Part shown: piece after piece, positions 12,086 through 23,903 of the stretch | How the letters are laid out: each line of letters begins with the position of its first letter | Numbering within the stretch: position 1 is the first letter of the stretch | NCBI GenBank assembly: GCA_029931535.1 | Contig: JAQPZY010000853.1 | Coordinates: forward strand, 124,001 to 188,000 | DNA from: Margaritifera margaritifera | Taxonomy: Eukaryota > Mollusca > Bivalvia > Unionida > Margaritiferidae | Direction: 5' to 3' | Length of the DNA stretch: 64,000 nt | Notes under the pieces: model-generated | What the model was told of the DNA's origin: nothing | The model's database searches: none | The model's input: only the letters and a program-made list of their open reading frames with translations | Position numbers and translations under genes: made by a program

Positions 12086-12651
12086 AAACACCCACATACG
12101 ACAGTAAAGCTGAGGAATTAGAGTCGAACATGATTTACGATGACTAGACGACGATGATTTACAATGACTAGACGACAATGTAGGATTTCAGAACTTTATC
12201 AGACAATGATATTATACTTCTGTGTGCATATTTTCGATGGAATTATTATGGACTCACTCCTACGCATACCATGAGATCGGTTGGTGAGTACACGTGTTGA
12301 TCCTGTAACTATTCATGCTATACAATAGACATGTACATATAAATGTAACAATGCATGGTTCTCTGAATAAAGTAAAATATTATATGTGCAATCTCTGTTT
12401 TCACTGCATGTGTATTTCTCGTTTAATATGCATTGATTTAAGATGGTAACTGTGCCAATGAAGCACGTTTTTTTTGAGCCCACAATTTACCCCCACCCAC
12501 CCCCCACCCCCCGCCATTTTTTTGGTGCATGCATCATTTTCTTAAACTAAATGACTTGGTTTTGTCTAGGTTGGTTATAGCACGGTTCAGGACATAGCAA
12601 GATCTCGTTTTGTGGACCCTGACCATTGTGTTATAGGGGGGTCCTACTGTA
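11307..12651. mobile_element. Nested pogo/Tigger-like TIR element
   Basis: Ends TACAGTAGGACCCCGCTATA (11307-11326) and the complement with two differences (12632-12651), each including TA. Inside both ends, TATAGCAC-type words recur. It sits within the 9877-12954 element, so it inserted later. Interior 11327-12631 has no recognisable coding and includes a C-rich stretch near 12488-12514. Confidence 0.88.
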
Positions 12652-13444
12652 TCTAGTTTCCTATATTGCCCATAGATTTATCAAATTTTGTTCTTCAAAA
12701 GTTTGCAGTTAAGAAGAAAAGTGTAAACAAACTGACAGCGGTTTTTATTTTATTTATTTAATAAAATATAAGTTTGAGTGCATTTTATTACCTGCTAAGC
12801 ATCGATATTATGATTCAAAAGATGTCCCAAAACTTACGATTTGAAAAAAAAACGATCTGTCCCAGAACTTACAGTGCACAAAAAAATTACTTTAAAAATT
12901 ACTTTATGGTGTCCCAACATATACGGTGTCCCAAGATATACGGTAAATACGGTACTTTGGGTCTATTTCAATTTTATGTAAAACAACCCTGTAGCCCTAC
13001 TCCCTAGAGGTGAATGCACATCCACAGACCAATCTAAATCATAACCCATGGTTTAAAGCCTCTATCGTGAGCAGCATCGGAGGAGTTGCACAACAAAAGA
13101 AACTCATAAAATTATTACACATTTTACGTACAATTATATGTCTGTAGCAGTGTAGGACTTGCTGCACGACATTAAGCACACACATATATCCAAACAGGCA
13201 GAATCACAAAATCTAAGTCTTGTCTTTAAAAATCCCCATTTCAAGAAAAGGTGAAGACAATTACATTACCTCTCTGTAACAATAACTGTAATATTACTGG
13301 TGTTTATATCGAGATGTAGTAAAAGCATGCAATTATTTTGTTCCAACTCACCCCTGCCACTCCAATTTTAGGATTAAATTTTCATGTTTATCTTACACTT
13401 AAAGCAATAATAAGTAACCAAATGGGAGAGTAGAACACACACAT

Positions 13445-13447
<3 letters not shown>

Positions 13448-13524
<77 letters not shown>
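13448..13524. repeat. (AT)n microsatellite
   Basis: About 77 bp of alternating A/T with one interruption (AGAT), preceded by an ACAC stretch. Confidence 0.97.
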
Positions 13525-13526
<2 letters not shown>

Positions 13527-13617
13527 ACCCATGGGAAAAGACCTTTGTATGCAGGTGACCTCTGTAGACAGATTCATCTCTCAAACTTGGTTATGACCAA
13601 TACTATGCACTGAATAA

Positions 13618-13618
<1 letters not shown>

Positions 13619-13653
<35 letters not shown>
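13619..13653. repeat. (ATT)n microsatellite
   Basis: About 11-12 trinucleotide units. Confidence 0.97.
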
Positions 13654-13892
13654 CATGCATGTATTATTATAAGCAGTAGTAGTATGTTATCAAGATAATT
13701 AGTTTAGCACTATTTAGCAAAAAAATAAATTTCCAAACAAGATTACTGCATCCTAACCTTAATCCATCATGTACATTAAATCATCACCGACTCATAAAAA
13801 TATCTCTTATAAAACCAATCTGCCAATTTAAATACACCCCATCAAATCAATAAGACTCAATACAACTGTGTACATGCACTCACTAATACAAC

Positions 13893-13910
13893 TCTCTCTC
13901 TCTCTCTCTT
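13893..13910. repeat. (CT)n microsatellite
   Basis: About nine CT units following ACTACAACT-like unique sequence. Confidence 0.9.
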
Positions 13911-14870
13911 TTGCACAAGCAAACACTTTAATCTCGCTATCAGTAGAAATGGCGCTTAAATAAAATTGATTTCACAAGGATTCAATACAGAAAACTGTGC
14001 CCTAATAAGGGACATGGGAGAGCTCATGCGCCATGACAAACTAATTTCATTACTAATTATCAGTTTACCTATGATTGTGAAACAAAAGACTGACTTTTGT
14101 TAGGCCAGCTGGTATAATTAGGTGTGGAAACGGGTTCCACTGTGCACAACAGATGAATTCAGCAGTTGCTCCAACTCTTTGTGATCAAATGACAGTCAGC
14201 TTTTGTGAGAGACCTTTGATGGATGGGGAATTAAAAGAAGCTTCCTGGGGCTATTGTTAGTAACACATAACTTAAACTTTGTCTGCCTTTACAAACAAAT
14301 TTGCACATATTAAAATAATGCCTGAAGTATCCCATCTTCTACTAAAAATAATGCCTGAAATATCCACTCTTCTAAAAGTTAAAATTGAAATATTGCTTTT
14401 GTGTTGATATTGTATTTTCTGATAAATGTGAATCGTGATGTATTTTACCCTAAATCACCCCTAACCCCAATGAAAAGGGATGTAATTTGTATCTCTACTC
14501 AGAGACTAACTTTTTAATTGGAAATGGCTTTAATTCATTGTCTAAAAATAACAATTAATAATTATGCGTGGTCTCTTACACTATGGACTAATGTTGTTCT
14601 CAAAATTGGCCATAACATCTTGCTATCCTTAATAATCCCTTGGATCTGAGTTTGCCTGACTCACATTTCTGCTGTGACTATACAACTACTTTTTCCATTA
14701 TCCTGCAAACGAATTGTTTCAACCCTTTTCTGTAAGAATAAAAACCGATCCACTTTGTAAGCCAACATATTACCTTCGAGTTAGACTGACAGTGTGACTG
14801 GAGTATGGTGAGCACAAGCGAGATATGAAATGTTTACACATCAATTTACATGATATGCCTTTATCTAAAC

Positions 14871-15039
14871 CAGCGGTTCCCAACCTGAGGTTGCGACCCA
14901 AATCTGGGTCGTGGGGAGTCTTCAGTAGGGTCATGAAGGGTAATTAGAAATTTTTTAAATCATATCATAAGCCTGAGGGTTGGGAGGTCCTGTTGGTGGC
15001 CAATTTAAGGTTGCAGCAAAAAAAATTTGTAAACCACCG
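14871..15039. mobile_element. hAT miniature element (169 bp) with 8-bp target duplication
   Basis: Perfect 8-bp direct duplication ATCTAAAC at 14863-14870 and 15040-15047 flanks the element. Left end CAGCGGTTCCCAACCTGAGG, right end (complement) CGGTGGTTTACAAA. An 8-bp duplication and a CAGxGGTTCxCAAC terminus are hallmarks of the hAT superfamily. No coding capacity. Confidence 0.92.
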
Positions 15040-15349
15040 ATCTAAACAATGCCTTGCTCATCAAACACAAGTTTAATTTGCATACTTAAAGCAGTCACTG
15101 TTGATATGCTCAAGTGACAGCTTAAGGCAATGAGAAACCACTGCAGGTGACAGTTACACACAGGACATTTATATAGGAATTTGCCAGGGGTAAATCAGAA
15201 TAGCCATTGTGACCAGGTGACTGCTATGTACAGGTGACCATTAGGACATATGTGTTTGTGCATGCATACGTGTGTGTGTGTCCATCCTCAGGAATTCACA
15301 TAAACAAGATACTACTGTACTTGCACTCTAACAAGGACAGAACTCTTAC

Positions 15350-15471
15350 CTCTGGTCGTACCGGATCCTCTATCCCAACAATACAAATGCAGGTGAGTTC
15401 TCGTACAATATTATCCTCATCATCCCAGTCTGGTTCCTCATCAAAGTGGACTTGATTCATTTCATTTGTAC
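15350..15471 (-). CDS. ATP2B: PMCA exon: N- to P-domain transition (DPVRPE)
   Basis: Encodes (G)[19 protein letters not shown], then [20 protein letters not shown] and E. EPDWD and [16 protein letters not shown] are PMCA signatures; the latter begins the second half of the P-domain. Acceptor tgttccag, donor GTAAGA, phases 2 nt in and 0 out. The segment before EPDWD ([11 protein letters not shown]) is several residues longer than in the human proteins as I remember them and strongly acidic. It lies on a surface loop by family structure, so it is a tolerated lineage insertion rather than an error. Confidence 0.96.
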
Positions 15472-16472
15472 CTGGAACAGCCAAATACACAAAATGTTGT
15501 ATCTATATTTACATACACAGTGATACAACGCATTTCTTATGAGACAAAACAATGGGTTAATGTAATACAGATTACAATGACCTACTTATGCAGGTTTGGG
15601 TGCGGTACTCACAGAGAGGCTCTCCCTGAACAATTTCTTGACTGATATTTATGGTGATATAGATATGAACTTTTTTAATTAAAAGGTTAACCAAAACAAC
15701 CATGATGAAATACACCACAGTGACATAGCATCATAATGACTGAGGTATCCAGCTGTATTTCAAAGTCATTTCACAACGTTATTCTACAGTGGTATTGTTC
15801 ATCATGTGATAAACAGAATCTTACTGCTGTGCTCATTTAAAATTAAAGTCAAATAATTTCAATCTTTTGCTGGCCATGAAATAAGCACTCATGTGAAAGC
15901 CTCTATTTATGACTGGCATTGGCAGGTATCGAGTTAGTTAAACTTTAAAATAAAGTCTAACCTCAGTTTAATGACATGTATATATGCAGGCATGCATGTA
16001 TACACATTTAAGTACACACAAACCTCAAAGTGCACTGTAGGCAGGGGCATATAAATCAGACAAAGTGAGTCAGATCTGCTTTTGGGGATAAAGACAAAAG
16101 TCTCAAATCAGAAACTTATTTAAACCCCAATTAGGATCTTGTAAAGCAAAATGCACACCAATCTCATTTCAGTCTGCATTCAGAGTTTATGGGCATATCA
16201 TGGGTGTGAAAGTCAATGTCAAAAATTAGATCATAGAAAAGACTACTTTGTTTCCATTAATTATTTTATAACAGGTAACCCATGTAAAACTTGGAAGAGG
16301 ACTTTGCCCTTTATAGCAAAGGTATATGCAGAAAAACTTATAACATGCAGAGAAACAGCAAGAAATAAATTGAGCATGTGGGATCTTGATGAGTAGATGA
16401 ACAGACCGATGAAAATGAGTGACATTGCTTCCTCTAGCTCCTTAAGATATGACTACATTAATAAAAGAATAC
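15472..16472 (-). other. PMCA intron, 1.0 kb
   Basis: The shortest intron in the window. AT-rich, with no repeat, transposon end or open frame that I can support. Confidence 0.8.
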
Positions 16473-16615
16473 CTCTGACGTAATCTTTATAAGCCAGACA
16501 TATGGTTCTCAAGCCATTGCTGGCCATGGGCTCAATCACAGTGTTCACAACCTGCTCCTGCTTTTCAATGGTGAATGGAACTGGGTTCCCTCTACAGTCC
16601 AAAATATAGCTGCAA
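16473..16615 (-). CDS. ATP2B: PMCA exon: C-terminal part of the N-domain
   Basis: Reads CSYILDCRGNPVPFTIEKQE, then QVVNTVIEPMASNGLRTICL and AYKDYVR. It corresponds to the vertebrate segment between KKC(C/T) and VAYRDF. Acceptor ttttccag; donor GTATTC, weaker than the GTAAGT sites elsewhere in the gene. One nt enters (completing Asn) and one leaves (starting Gly): 143 = 1 + 47 codons + 1. IEPMA and GLRTIC are strongly conserved family blocks, whereas the DCRGNPVPFTI stretch is lineage-specific. Confidence 0.95.
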
Positions 16616-16954
16616 CTGGAAAAGAAAGTAAAATCTTTGTTACTTTAAGCTACATCATGGAAGAACGCGAGTTTATATGTCCCTTACAAGTGACTGATTC
16701 AATGATACACATGACCTGTATAATACTATTTTAAAAAATCCCCTTCAACATCAAATCTTCATACCAAGTCTTAACAAGAGACTCTCCTTTTGTCTAGAGT
16801 GCACTTTATTTAGTTAGAAAGTAAAGAAACACTTAAACATTAAGCTTAATCTAAAAAACTTTAACAACTGACCTTAGCCTAGATTATGGACTGACTGATG
16901 TACAGACACACACATTAATGCTAAAGTGATCGCTATTTTGAGCTTCCACCAAGA

Positions 16955-18556
16955 CTAGATCAACACAAGGACCAAGTGGGCCTGACATTGCTCACCTGGC
17001 TGACATCTGCCTAATAGCCAAAAGCAAGAAAAGTTGGCCAAAAAATTTGAGTCAATGGGATGCGTTCTGTAAAAATTTCTTCCAATGCTTTTGATCAAAT
17101 ATATTAAGAAAACAATTGTTTCAAAATTTCTGTACTTATGAATCTTCATCCATATTAGATGACATATCAGTATCATCTGTCCAATATTGATAGGTCTTTA
17201 CATGCCATGTTTTCTGTCATAGTTGGTAAAAGTCTGTCAAGTGGCTTTTTTGCGACAAAGTTATTGAAATGTTTTTGTATTTTTAGTAACAGCAGTTATA
17301 CATGATAGAGGATTGGAATCACTTATATACATCTGAAAGCTCTGCATGCCACAGCGCTTTCTGTAAAATTTAGTCAAATTCTGTCAAGTGATTTGTGAGA
17401 AAGAGTCATTTCAAGGTTTTTCTATTTCCAGTAATAGTGGCCATATTTTATGGCATGTTGGCATTATTTGTATGGAACTAAAAGTTCTTTATGCCATGAT
17501 GGTTTTTCTCACATTTGGTCCAATTCTGTAGTTTTTTTTAAGAAGAAACATTTAAAGGTATTTCTATATTTGATGGCAGATCAGCATCATTTGAGCAAAT
17601 CTGAAAGCTCTTTAGGGCATTTCGGTCAAATTTGATGAAATTCTGTCAAGTGGTTTTTGCGAAGTTGTTGTTAAAGGATTTTCTATTTTAGCAATGCTGG
17701 CCATATTTGCTGGTGGATTGGCATTATCTGAACAAACTTGAAATCACTTCATGCAAGAATGCTTTCTTTTAAATTTAGTCAGATTTTGTTGAGCAATTTG
17801 TGACAAGAAGTTGTTTATGTTTTTCTATTTTTAGTAATGGCAGCCATATCTGAAGATGGACTGTCATCATTTGTATCAATCTGAAAGCCCTTTATGCCAA
17901 GAAACTCTAAAATCTGCTTAAATTCTGTTAAGCAGGTTTTGACAAGAAGTCATTTGAAGTATTTTTTTTTCTTTCTTCTCTACTTTTAGTAATGGCCACC
18001 ATATTTGATGTTGGATCTATATCATTTGCACAAATTTATGCTAGAATACTTTGTCAAATTTCTGTTCAGCAGTCTTTGAGAAGAAGTTATTTAAAAGTTT
18101 TTTTTCAATTTTTAGTAATGTTGGCCATATCTGATGGCAGATCAGCATCACTTGCACAAATCTGAAAGGTTTTTATACTAGGATGGTTTCAATTATATTT
18201 GGTCAAATTCTGTTGCATGGTTTTTGAGTTGTTTCAGCATTTTTCTTTTTTTAGTAACATCAGCCATATATGATGGTGGATTGACATGATTTGAACAAAC
18301 CCAGCATTCTGTCTGTAAAATTTGATCAAAGTTTGTTCAATGTTTTTTTTTTTATATAGAATAAGTTATTGGATAACAGATAGGCATCAGCTGAACAAAT
18401 TTTAAAGGCCTTGATGCCAGAATGCTCTAAATTTATTTTGTGCATATTGGTCAACCAGTATTTAAAGAAAAAAAAAAGGTGTAAATAAAAATTGTGAGTC
18501 AATGGCAGATGACATACAATAGATAAAGGACCCTACCATAAACTCACTTGGCCATA
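16955..18556 (+). repeat. Tandem-unit element, family B, with head and tail
   Basis: Head at about 16955-17040 (GGACCAAGTGGGCC, GCTCACCTGGCTGACA, CTGCCTAATAGCCA) matches a stray head at 34437-34500. Then about eight or more units of ~126-155 bp, each with TTTTCTATTTTTAGTAATGG, CCATATTTGATGGCAGAT, GGCATCATTTGAACAAATCT, GAAAGCTCTTTATGCCA and GGTCAAATTCTGT. Unit starts are near 17284, 17427, 17555, 17690, 17832, 17987, 18113 and 18251. The tail near 18525-18556 is CCATAAACTCACTTGGCCAT. No open frame spans units. Confidence 0.85.
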
Positions 18557-19229
18557 AAAATATGAACACACTGAAGGCAGCAGAGAGTGGTACCTAGGAC
18601 CTAGGTCTTTCTATCTGCTGGCACAGGCAAAACAAAAATAATCTTCACTAGATTAGAACTACATTTGAAAAAGGCATTTAAAAGAAAAGCTACTTTTTTA
18701 ATTTGTGCAAGAGAATAATAGTCCAAGTCATTCGAATGAACATTCTGTTCACACATTATTGCTTCATCTCCACTCAAATCTTTGTGAATAGTTTATTCAA
18801 AACAGAAATCTGATAAATATGATTGGGTTTTTACATTTTTAGTTCAATAATTCTTGAACAGAACACTGGTAAGTCTATGCACAATTCTACTTCCTATAAG
18901 TAAGTGGCAAAGACATTTACCTACAAGCAAACAAGTAGGTAAATAAAGAAATATGTATTTGATAGTATGTAATGGTAAATTGATAGCAGGATTTACTAAG
19001 GTTTACCATCCAATAGTATACATACAGCAATCTAAATGCATAATAATTAAACTGTTTTAGGGGGTTTTGTTTTTAGTCATGTTCGATAATTCGGAAACAG
19101 GCTACCCTATCTTTTAATAAAAAAGCATTGGGATACAACAATTAAGGAAATAATGATCCAATACAAATTTGAAGACCATGTCTGTGATTCCAATACAGAA
19201 TTAGTTTGGACCAACAAGATCTAATTACC

Positions 19230-19320
19230 ATATATACTCACATATAAGTCAACTCACATATAAGTCAGGTCCAACAGCAAACAACATAGACCCTGCTCTG
19301 CCATCACATAACTAAGTATA
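19230..19320. repeat. Three-stem palindrome family, partial copy
   Basis: Left outer stem and start of the first inner hairpin: CATATATACTCACATATAAG, GGTCCAACAGCAAACAACAT, AGACCCTG. The right half is missing. Confidence 0.7.
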
Positions 19321-20243
19321 TACACTAATTATTGCAGAGTACTGAAGCTCAGACTTCACTGATTTGTGGACAAAACCACTGAATCAACATCGTGTCAATC
19401 AAGTCTGCTGGTACACACAAATGCTTGTCGGGTAAATTATCCTGAAATTGTTGAATTAAACAAGTCCATCATTCTCAAAACCACAGATAATTAGGTCCAA
19501 TCTTTCACACTTTTTCGCATGAGCCGCAACTATCCATTCAGCATGAATCAGCTTGATTGATAAAGTTTTAAATAAAGTCTAGTGGTTGAAGTTCGTTCAC
19601 ACATGAGGCAGGCTCAAACAAAAGAGTGATTCCACTGCTTCTCAATTTAGTTAGCATCTTCGCACTTCAATGGGCTCAGAACACATCAAATGTTGACACT
19701 GCTTACTAATTGCATTGAGTAAAGGGCAGCTGGTGACATGTTTGGTTCACATGTGGAATGATGACATTATCCAAACTGATGGGGATCTAAGTTGAATGTT
19801 ACCACTTGTAAGCCACAGTGTTAACATCATGATCGTCAAAAAGTACTTGATGGTGCAACTTTATGGATAGTGTTTTTAGGAAGAGATCATACACATGTAC
19901 TTTAGTGCTGTTGGCTGCGTCGGATCCCTTTGATGTTGAGTATAAGTGATTAATCTTGACAGGTGTTTAATGTGTGCTCATACAAGTGGTAGTATTGTTT
20001 TAACCATTGAAGCAACTGCCATATGTTGTCGGCATGGTTTTGTTCTCTTGTATTTTTTATTTGGGGTATTTGTGGAGTTTAATCCACAAAATTAAATACC
20101 TACAAATTCGCAAACTTTGATAGGAATTTAAGTACCCATAAAAATGTCTTTTTTTAAAAAACAAAACCACAAAAATTTAGACCCACAAAAATAAATGATA
20201 CTACAGTATATTTAATATATGTAATTCTTTTAGGTTAACTTAC

Positions 20244-20482
20244 TTTTTCATTATGATTTCTGAAGCTCCCTTGGTAAAGAGGCGGAAGCTTCCACCTCGA
20301 AGAGGTACAACTGTGCTCATGGATTTTCGGACAGAGTTGAAAGTATACACTTTTACCAATTTCTCCTCAGGATACTCCGCTCTAACAGCTTCATAACTCT
20401 GACCCATATCCATGAGAAAGCCAAGCAAAGCACATTCTGTCTTGTTTCCTAATTGCTTGGGTAAACCCCCATCATCTGATTT
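20244..20482 (-). CDS. ATP2B: PMCA exon: nucleotide-binding domain ([16 protein letters not shown])
   Basis: 79 codons plus 2 nt. Contains [32 protein letters not shown] and [10 protein letters not shown]. In P2B ATPases the NKTECALL and KGASE motifs line the ATP-binding pocket; the KGAS lysine is the one modified by FITC in the mammalian pump. Acceptor ccatttgtcag, donor GTAAGT. The reading frame upstream of AAATCAGAT also stays open for 16 codons, but the family alignment and the phase-0 end of the upstream exon fix the start at 20482. Downstream, the final AA joins T from the next exon to give Asn. Length relative to vertebrate PMCA is normal. Confidence 0.97.
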
Positions 20483-22164
20483 CTGACAAATGGAAAAAAA
20501 GACATGCTTTAGGGTCTTGTGAGTCAAGTTTGAATCATCATGTTATGTTACAGATGTACTTTTATAGCTTTGGATTTGATACAAGTACCAAATCAAATCT
20601 CTCTTTTACAAACACACACACACCCAACAAACATACATTATTTGACCTGGTTGAAAAATTACATCTTCATGAAAAACATTCATATACTGTATATGATTCA
20701 AAGAGGTACACTGCCCCCTCTAACATTTTCTTAAGGAGAGATGCTCGAGTGGGTGGAGGTTGGGGGTAGGGGTGGTAGTTTTTATACAAGAACAGTATCT
20801 GTGAACAGACCTCTTACAGTATCATACACGTGACAGAACCTGGATTTCAACAAGTAGATTTACAAATTTTGATCTGCAGATTGACTTCTAAACCAGTACA
20901 TTTTTATTGGCACAAATTGTACATGTTTTAAGGGGTTTGAAAACAAAACAAGTGCATTTTTTGCTATAAATATGTACACTCTTCATATTATAATAAAACA
21001 GCAAGTTTTGAACATGAATCAGATTCAGATTTTGATGGAAAATGTTACAATAATAATTAATTAATACGATTCAGTATATTGTCAATAACATAAAAAAGGA
21101 AGAGATATTGATCCTATAGTTCACTGCAAAGACCTTTTTAAAAAATCAAAGCAGTGAAAGAAACCTAGTGTTATGACAATGGCACTCGTGTCGTATGCAT
21201 GAGAACTGCATGTAACAACAGAGACATTACCATTGAATGCCAAAAACTGCACGTCTGCCATTAACAACCTCACCAATTGCAGGTGGTAAAAAGATTTTAA
21301 TATTTACACAATCAATGAAAGCTTTTCATTGCTCAATTGCAAACAGTCACTTACAAAGTGCTTGAATATGGTAGTTGATCCAGAAGTCAAACACTTACAT
21401 GATCAGATTGAACTTTGTTATTATTAATGAATGTTAACAGGTTTTGTTATGCTCACGCCAAACTGACAGTGTGATTTTCACATCCTTGCTAATTTTTAAG
21501 AAGGGATTCATTAAATTTTGGGTGATTTGCACTATCGTGCATCTTGGAGAAAACTCTGGAGGTAATAAAAGCCTGCATCATAATACAATTCCAAGAACAT
21601 AAAGAAAAATGGATAGGACTGGTTCTCTGGGGCCATAACTCAGTACAATATTGGCGTTAAATGCTGGAAACAAAGACTGACCAAGATAACAATGACACAT
21701 TTAACGAAGTTGTTTTCAACCCATCCCGTCACTCTGAAGTTATTACACTCAACCAAGCTACAACTGATATCAGTCTTGGTACCATTTAATTTTATTCCAG
21801 TCCATCCAGTCTTTCCTTTTAGCTAATATGAATGAAAAAGGGATACAGAGAGACAGATGCAAGTATGATGGATGGATCTGTGGAGTAGAATTATATCATG
21901 TGCCCCCTTAATAAAAATGTCTGGTGCATACAAGCAAGTCCTGAAATGGTAAAAGACACTTGGCCCCATGAATGTATCTGCAACAGTCTTTGGAAAGACT
22001 ATATGAGACTAAAAGTATCACTACGCTAATTAAGCCAATCAGCTGTTATTGCATCCTGTTTTAGGCCCTAAGAAAATCATGAATATTTTTTCTAATTTTT
22101 CCAAGAGATTTGCTAACCAGTGAACAATGTTACTTGCATTCAATAGAAAGCAGCATTAAAACCT

Positions 22165-23577
22165 AAACAAGAGTCCCTTTAAAGGACTAATGCTCTACTG
22201 GGTGAAAAGAATTTCCAGTAATTCAAGACAAGACCATATCTTCCTTTTAACTGTGGAGTGCTGAAACCAATATAACATTATTCAGTGATAACAAGATTTT
22301 CAAATTAGCTGCTGTGCTGGACATATTGGATGTCAACTTGGTACCATTTTCTTTTAGGCCCAACAAGGCATCATAAGAAATCTTCTGGTGGAAACCCATG
22401 TTGATATGACTTTCCGTTTTTAAGGAGCAACGATAAGAAGATTTTCAAAATGGATGCCATGGTGGCCATATTGGATATCAGATTGGCACCATTTCTATTT
22501 AGTGCCAACAAGACATCATAAGAAGTCTTTTCTTGAAAGCACAATGTCAATATAACCAGTCATCTAGGAGAAGTAGTGATAAGCTTTTCAAGATTGCCAT
22601 TGTGACAGTCATATTAGAATTTGGATCGGCACCATTTTTATTGACAACAAACTAGACATTATAATAAGTCTTTCAGTGAAAGCCCCATGCTGATATGAAC
22701 ATTCATTCTGGAGAAATAGTGATAAAAAGATTTTCAAGATGGCCACTGTGGCAGGCATACTGAATATCTGAATGGCACCATTAGGACCAACTTGACATCA
22801 TAAGAAGTAAAAAACCCATGTTGATACAACCATCCATTCAGGAGGAATAGTGAAAATATTTTCAAGATGGCCACTGTTGTGGCCATATTGGGCATCAGAC
22901 AACATCATTTTCATTTTGGACCAAATATACATTATAATAAGTCTTCTGGTGAAAAACCCATGGCAATATTACTTTTTATCCAGGAAGTTTAGCAATAACA
23001 AAATTGTCAAGATGGCCACTATGGCGGCCATACTGGACATCACATTGGTACCATTTTCATTTACAATCAACTAGACATCATAAGAAGTATTTTAGTGAAA
23101 ACCCAATGTTGATATGACCATCCATTCAGGAGGAGTAGCAATAACAAGATTTTCTAGATAACCACTGTGGTGGCCATATTGGATATACAAGCGGCACAAT
23201 TTTAATTTAGGACCAACTACACCATGGGATGAATGTGCATGTAAAGTGCGGCCATATTGGACATCAGATGGGCACCATTTTCATTTAGGACCAACTAGTC
23301 ATAAGAAGTCTTTTAGTGAAAACCCCATGTTGATTCAGGAGGAGTGGCAATAGCAAGATTTTCAAGATGGCCACTGTGGCAGCCATATTGGTCATCCGAG
23401 CAGCACCATTTTCATTTAGGACCAACTAGACCATGGGATGAACATGTGCATAAAGTTTTATGGCAATCCTCCAAGTAGTTTAGGAGTAGTAATAACAAAC
23501 TTGTGCTAACAGACAGACAGATTACAGACAACAGACCATCCCATAAGCTCTTCTGGTCTATGACATATAGAGGTAAC
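22165..23577 (+). repeat. Tandem-unit element, family A, complete copy
   Basis: Head contains a palindrome, AGTCC-C-TTTAAAGGACT, then AATGCTCTACTGGGTGAAAA and GAATTTCCAGTAATTCAAGA. About seven units of ~145 bp follow, each with TTTTCAAGATGGCC(A)CTGT, GGCCATATTGGATGTC, GCACCATTTTCATTTAGGAC, CAACTAGACATCATAAGAAG, TCTTTTAGTGAAAACCCCAT and TGATATGACCATCCATTCAG. It ends GTGCTAACAGACAGACAGAT, then CCATAAGCTCTTCTGGTCTA. Five further copies or fragments lie in this window, all in the same orientation. Confidence 0.9.
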
Positions 23578-23903
23578 AAAAAATAAAATATTTATTGAGT
23601 TCAACCTCATGGCTTTTGCATGGAATGATGAAGCCAACGGGTGTGATTCAGCCAGTTCTGGAAGGGTCACCTGCACTAATAATTCTAATCATTTCATTCA
23701 GATACAACTATAGGGATTTTAATTGGACATGGAAATTGTTTCCTTCCAAGGATTAGAATAAGAAATGCCTACATACCAACAAAAAAAAAATTATCCAACT
23801 GATTTAAATCATGTGACATACACAGAGCAAAGGCATGTGCAAGTTAGCTCCACCCGTATGATATTTTAAAATTTTCCATTCAGCAAGAGTAAACCAGTAC
23901 ATC

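Larger units (their letters stand above)
9877..12954. mobile_element. TIR transposon with 28-bp perfect inverted ends, carrying a nested element
   Basis: Left end 9877-9904 starts TACCGTATTTACCGTATATC; right end 12927-12954 is its exact 28-bp complement. Immediately inside, both ends carry repeated words TGTCCCAA(A)ACTTA (subterminal repeats, possible transposase-binding sites). Flanks are consistent with a TA duplication, or with ACTT. Total 3078 bp, of which 1345 bp is the nested 11307-12651 element, leaving about 1.7 kb with no transposase. Non-autonomous. Confidence 0.88.
9486..15349 (-). other. PMCA intron, 5.9 kb
   Basis: Dominated by the nested TIR elements at 9877-12954, microsatellites at 13448-13653 and 13893-13910, and a hAT miniature element at 14871-15039. 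A C-rich run lies near 10017-10034. Stretches 12955-13440 and 13911-14870 are AT-rich without visible genes. Confidence 0.8.
16616..20243 (-). other. PMCA intron, 3.6 kb
   Basis: Contains a complete family B element (16955-18556) and half a palindromic element (19230-19320). A small hairpin TTTACCTAC/GTAGGTAAA lies at about 18919-18945. Words CCACAAAAAT repeat near 20080-20200. The rest (16616-16954, 18557-19229, 19321-20243) is AT-rich with nothing recognised. Confidence 0.8.

Noticed and set aside
13374..13584. Open frames with alternating Tyr-Ile
   Set aside because: Produced by the (AT)n microsatellite.
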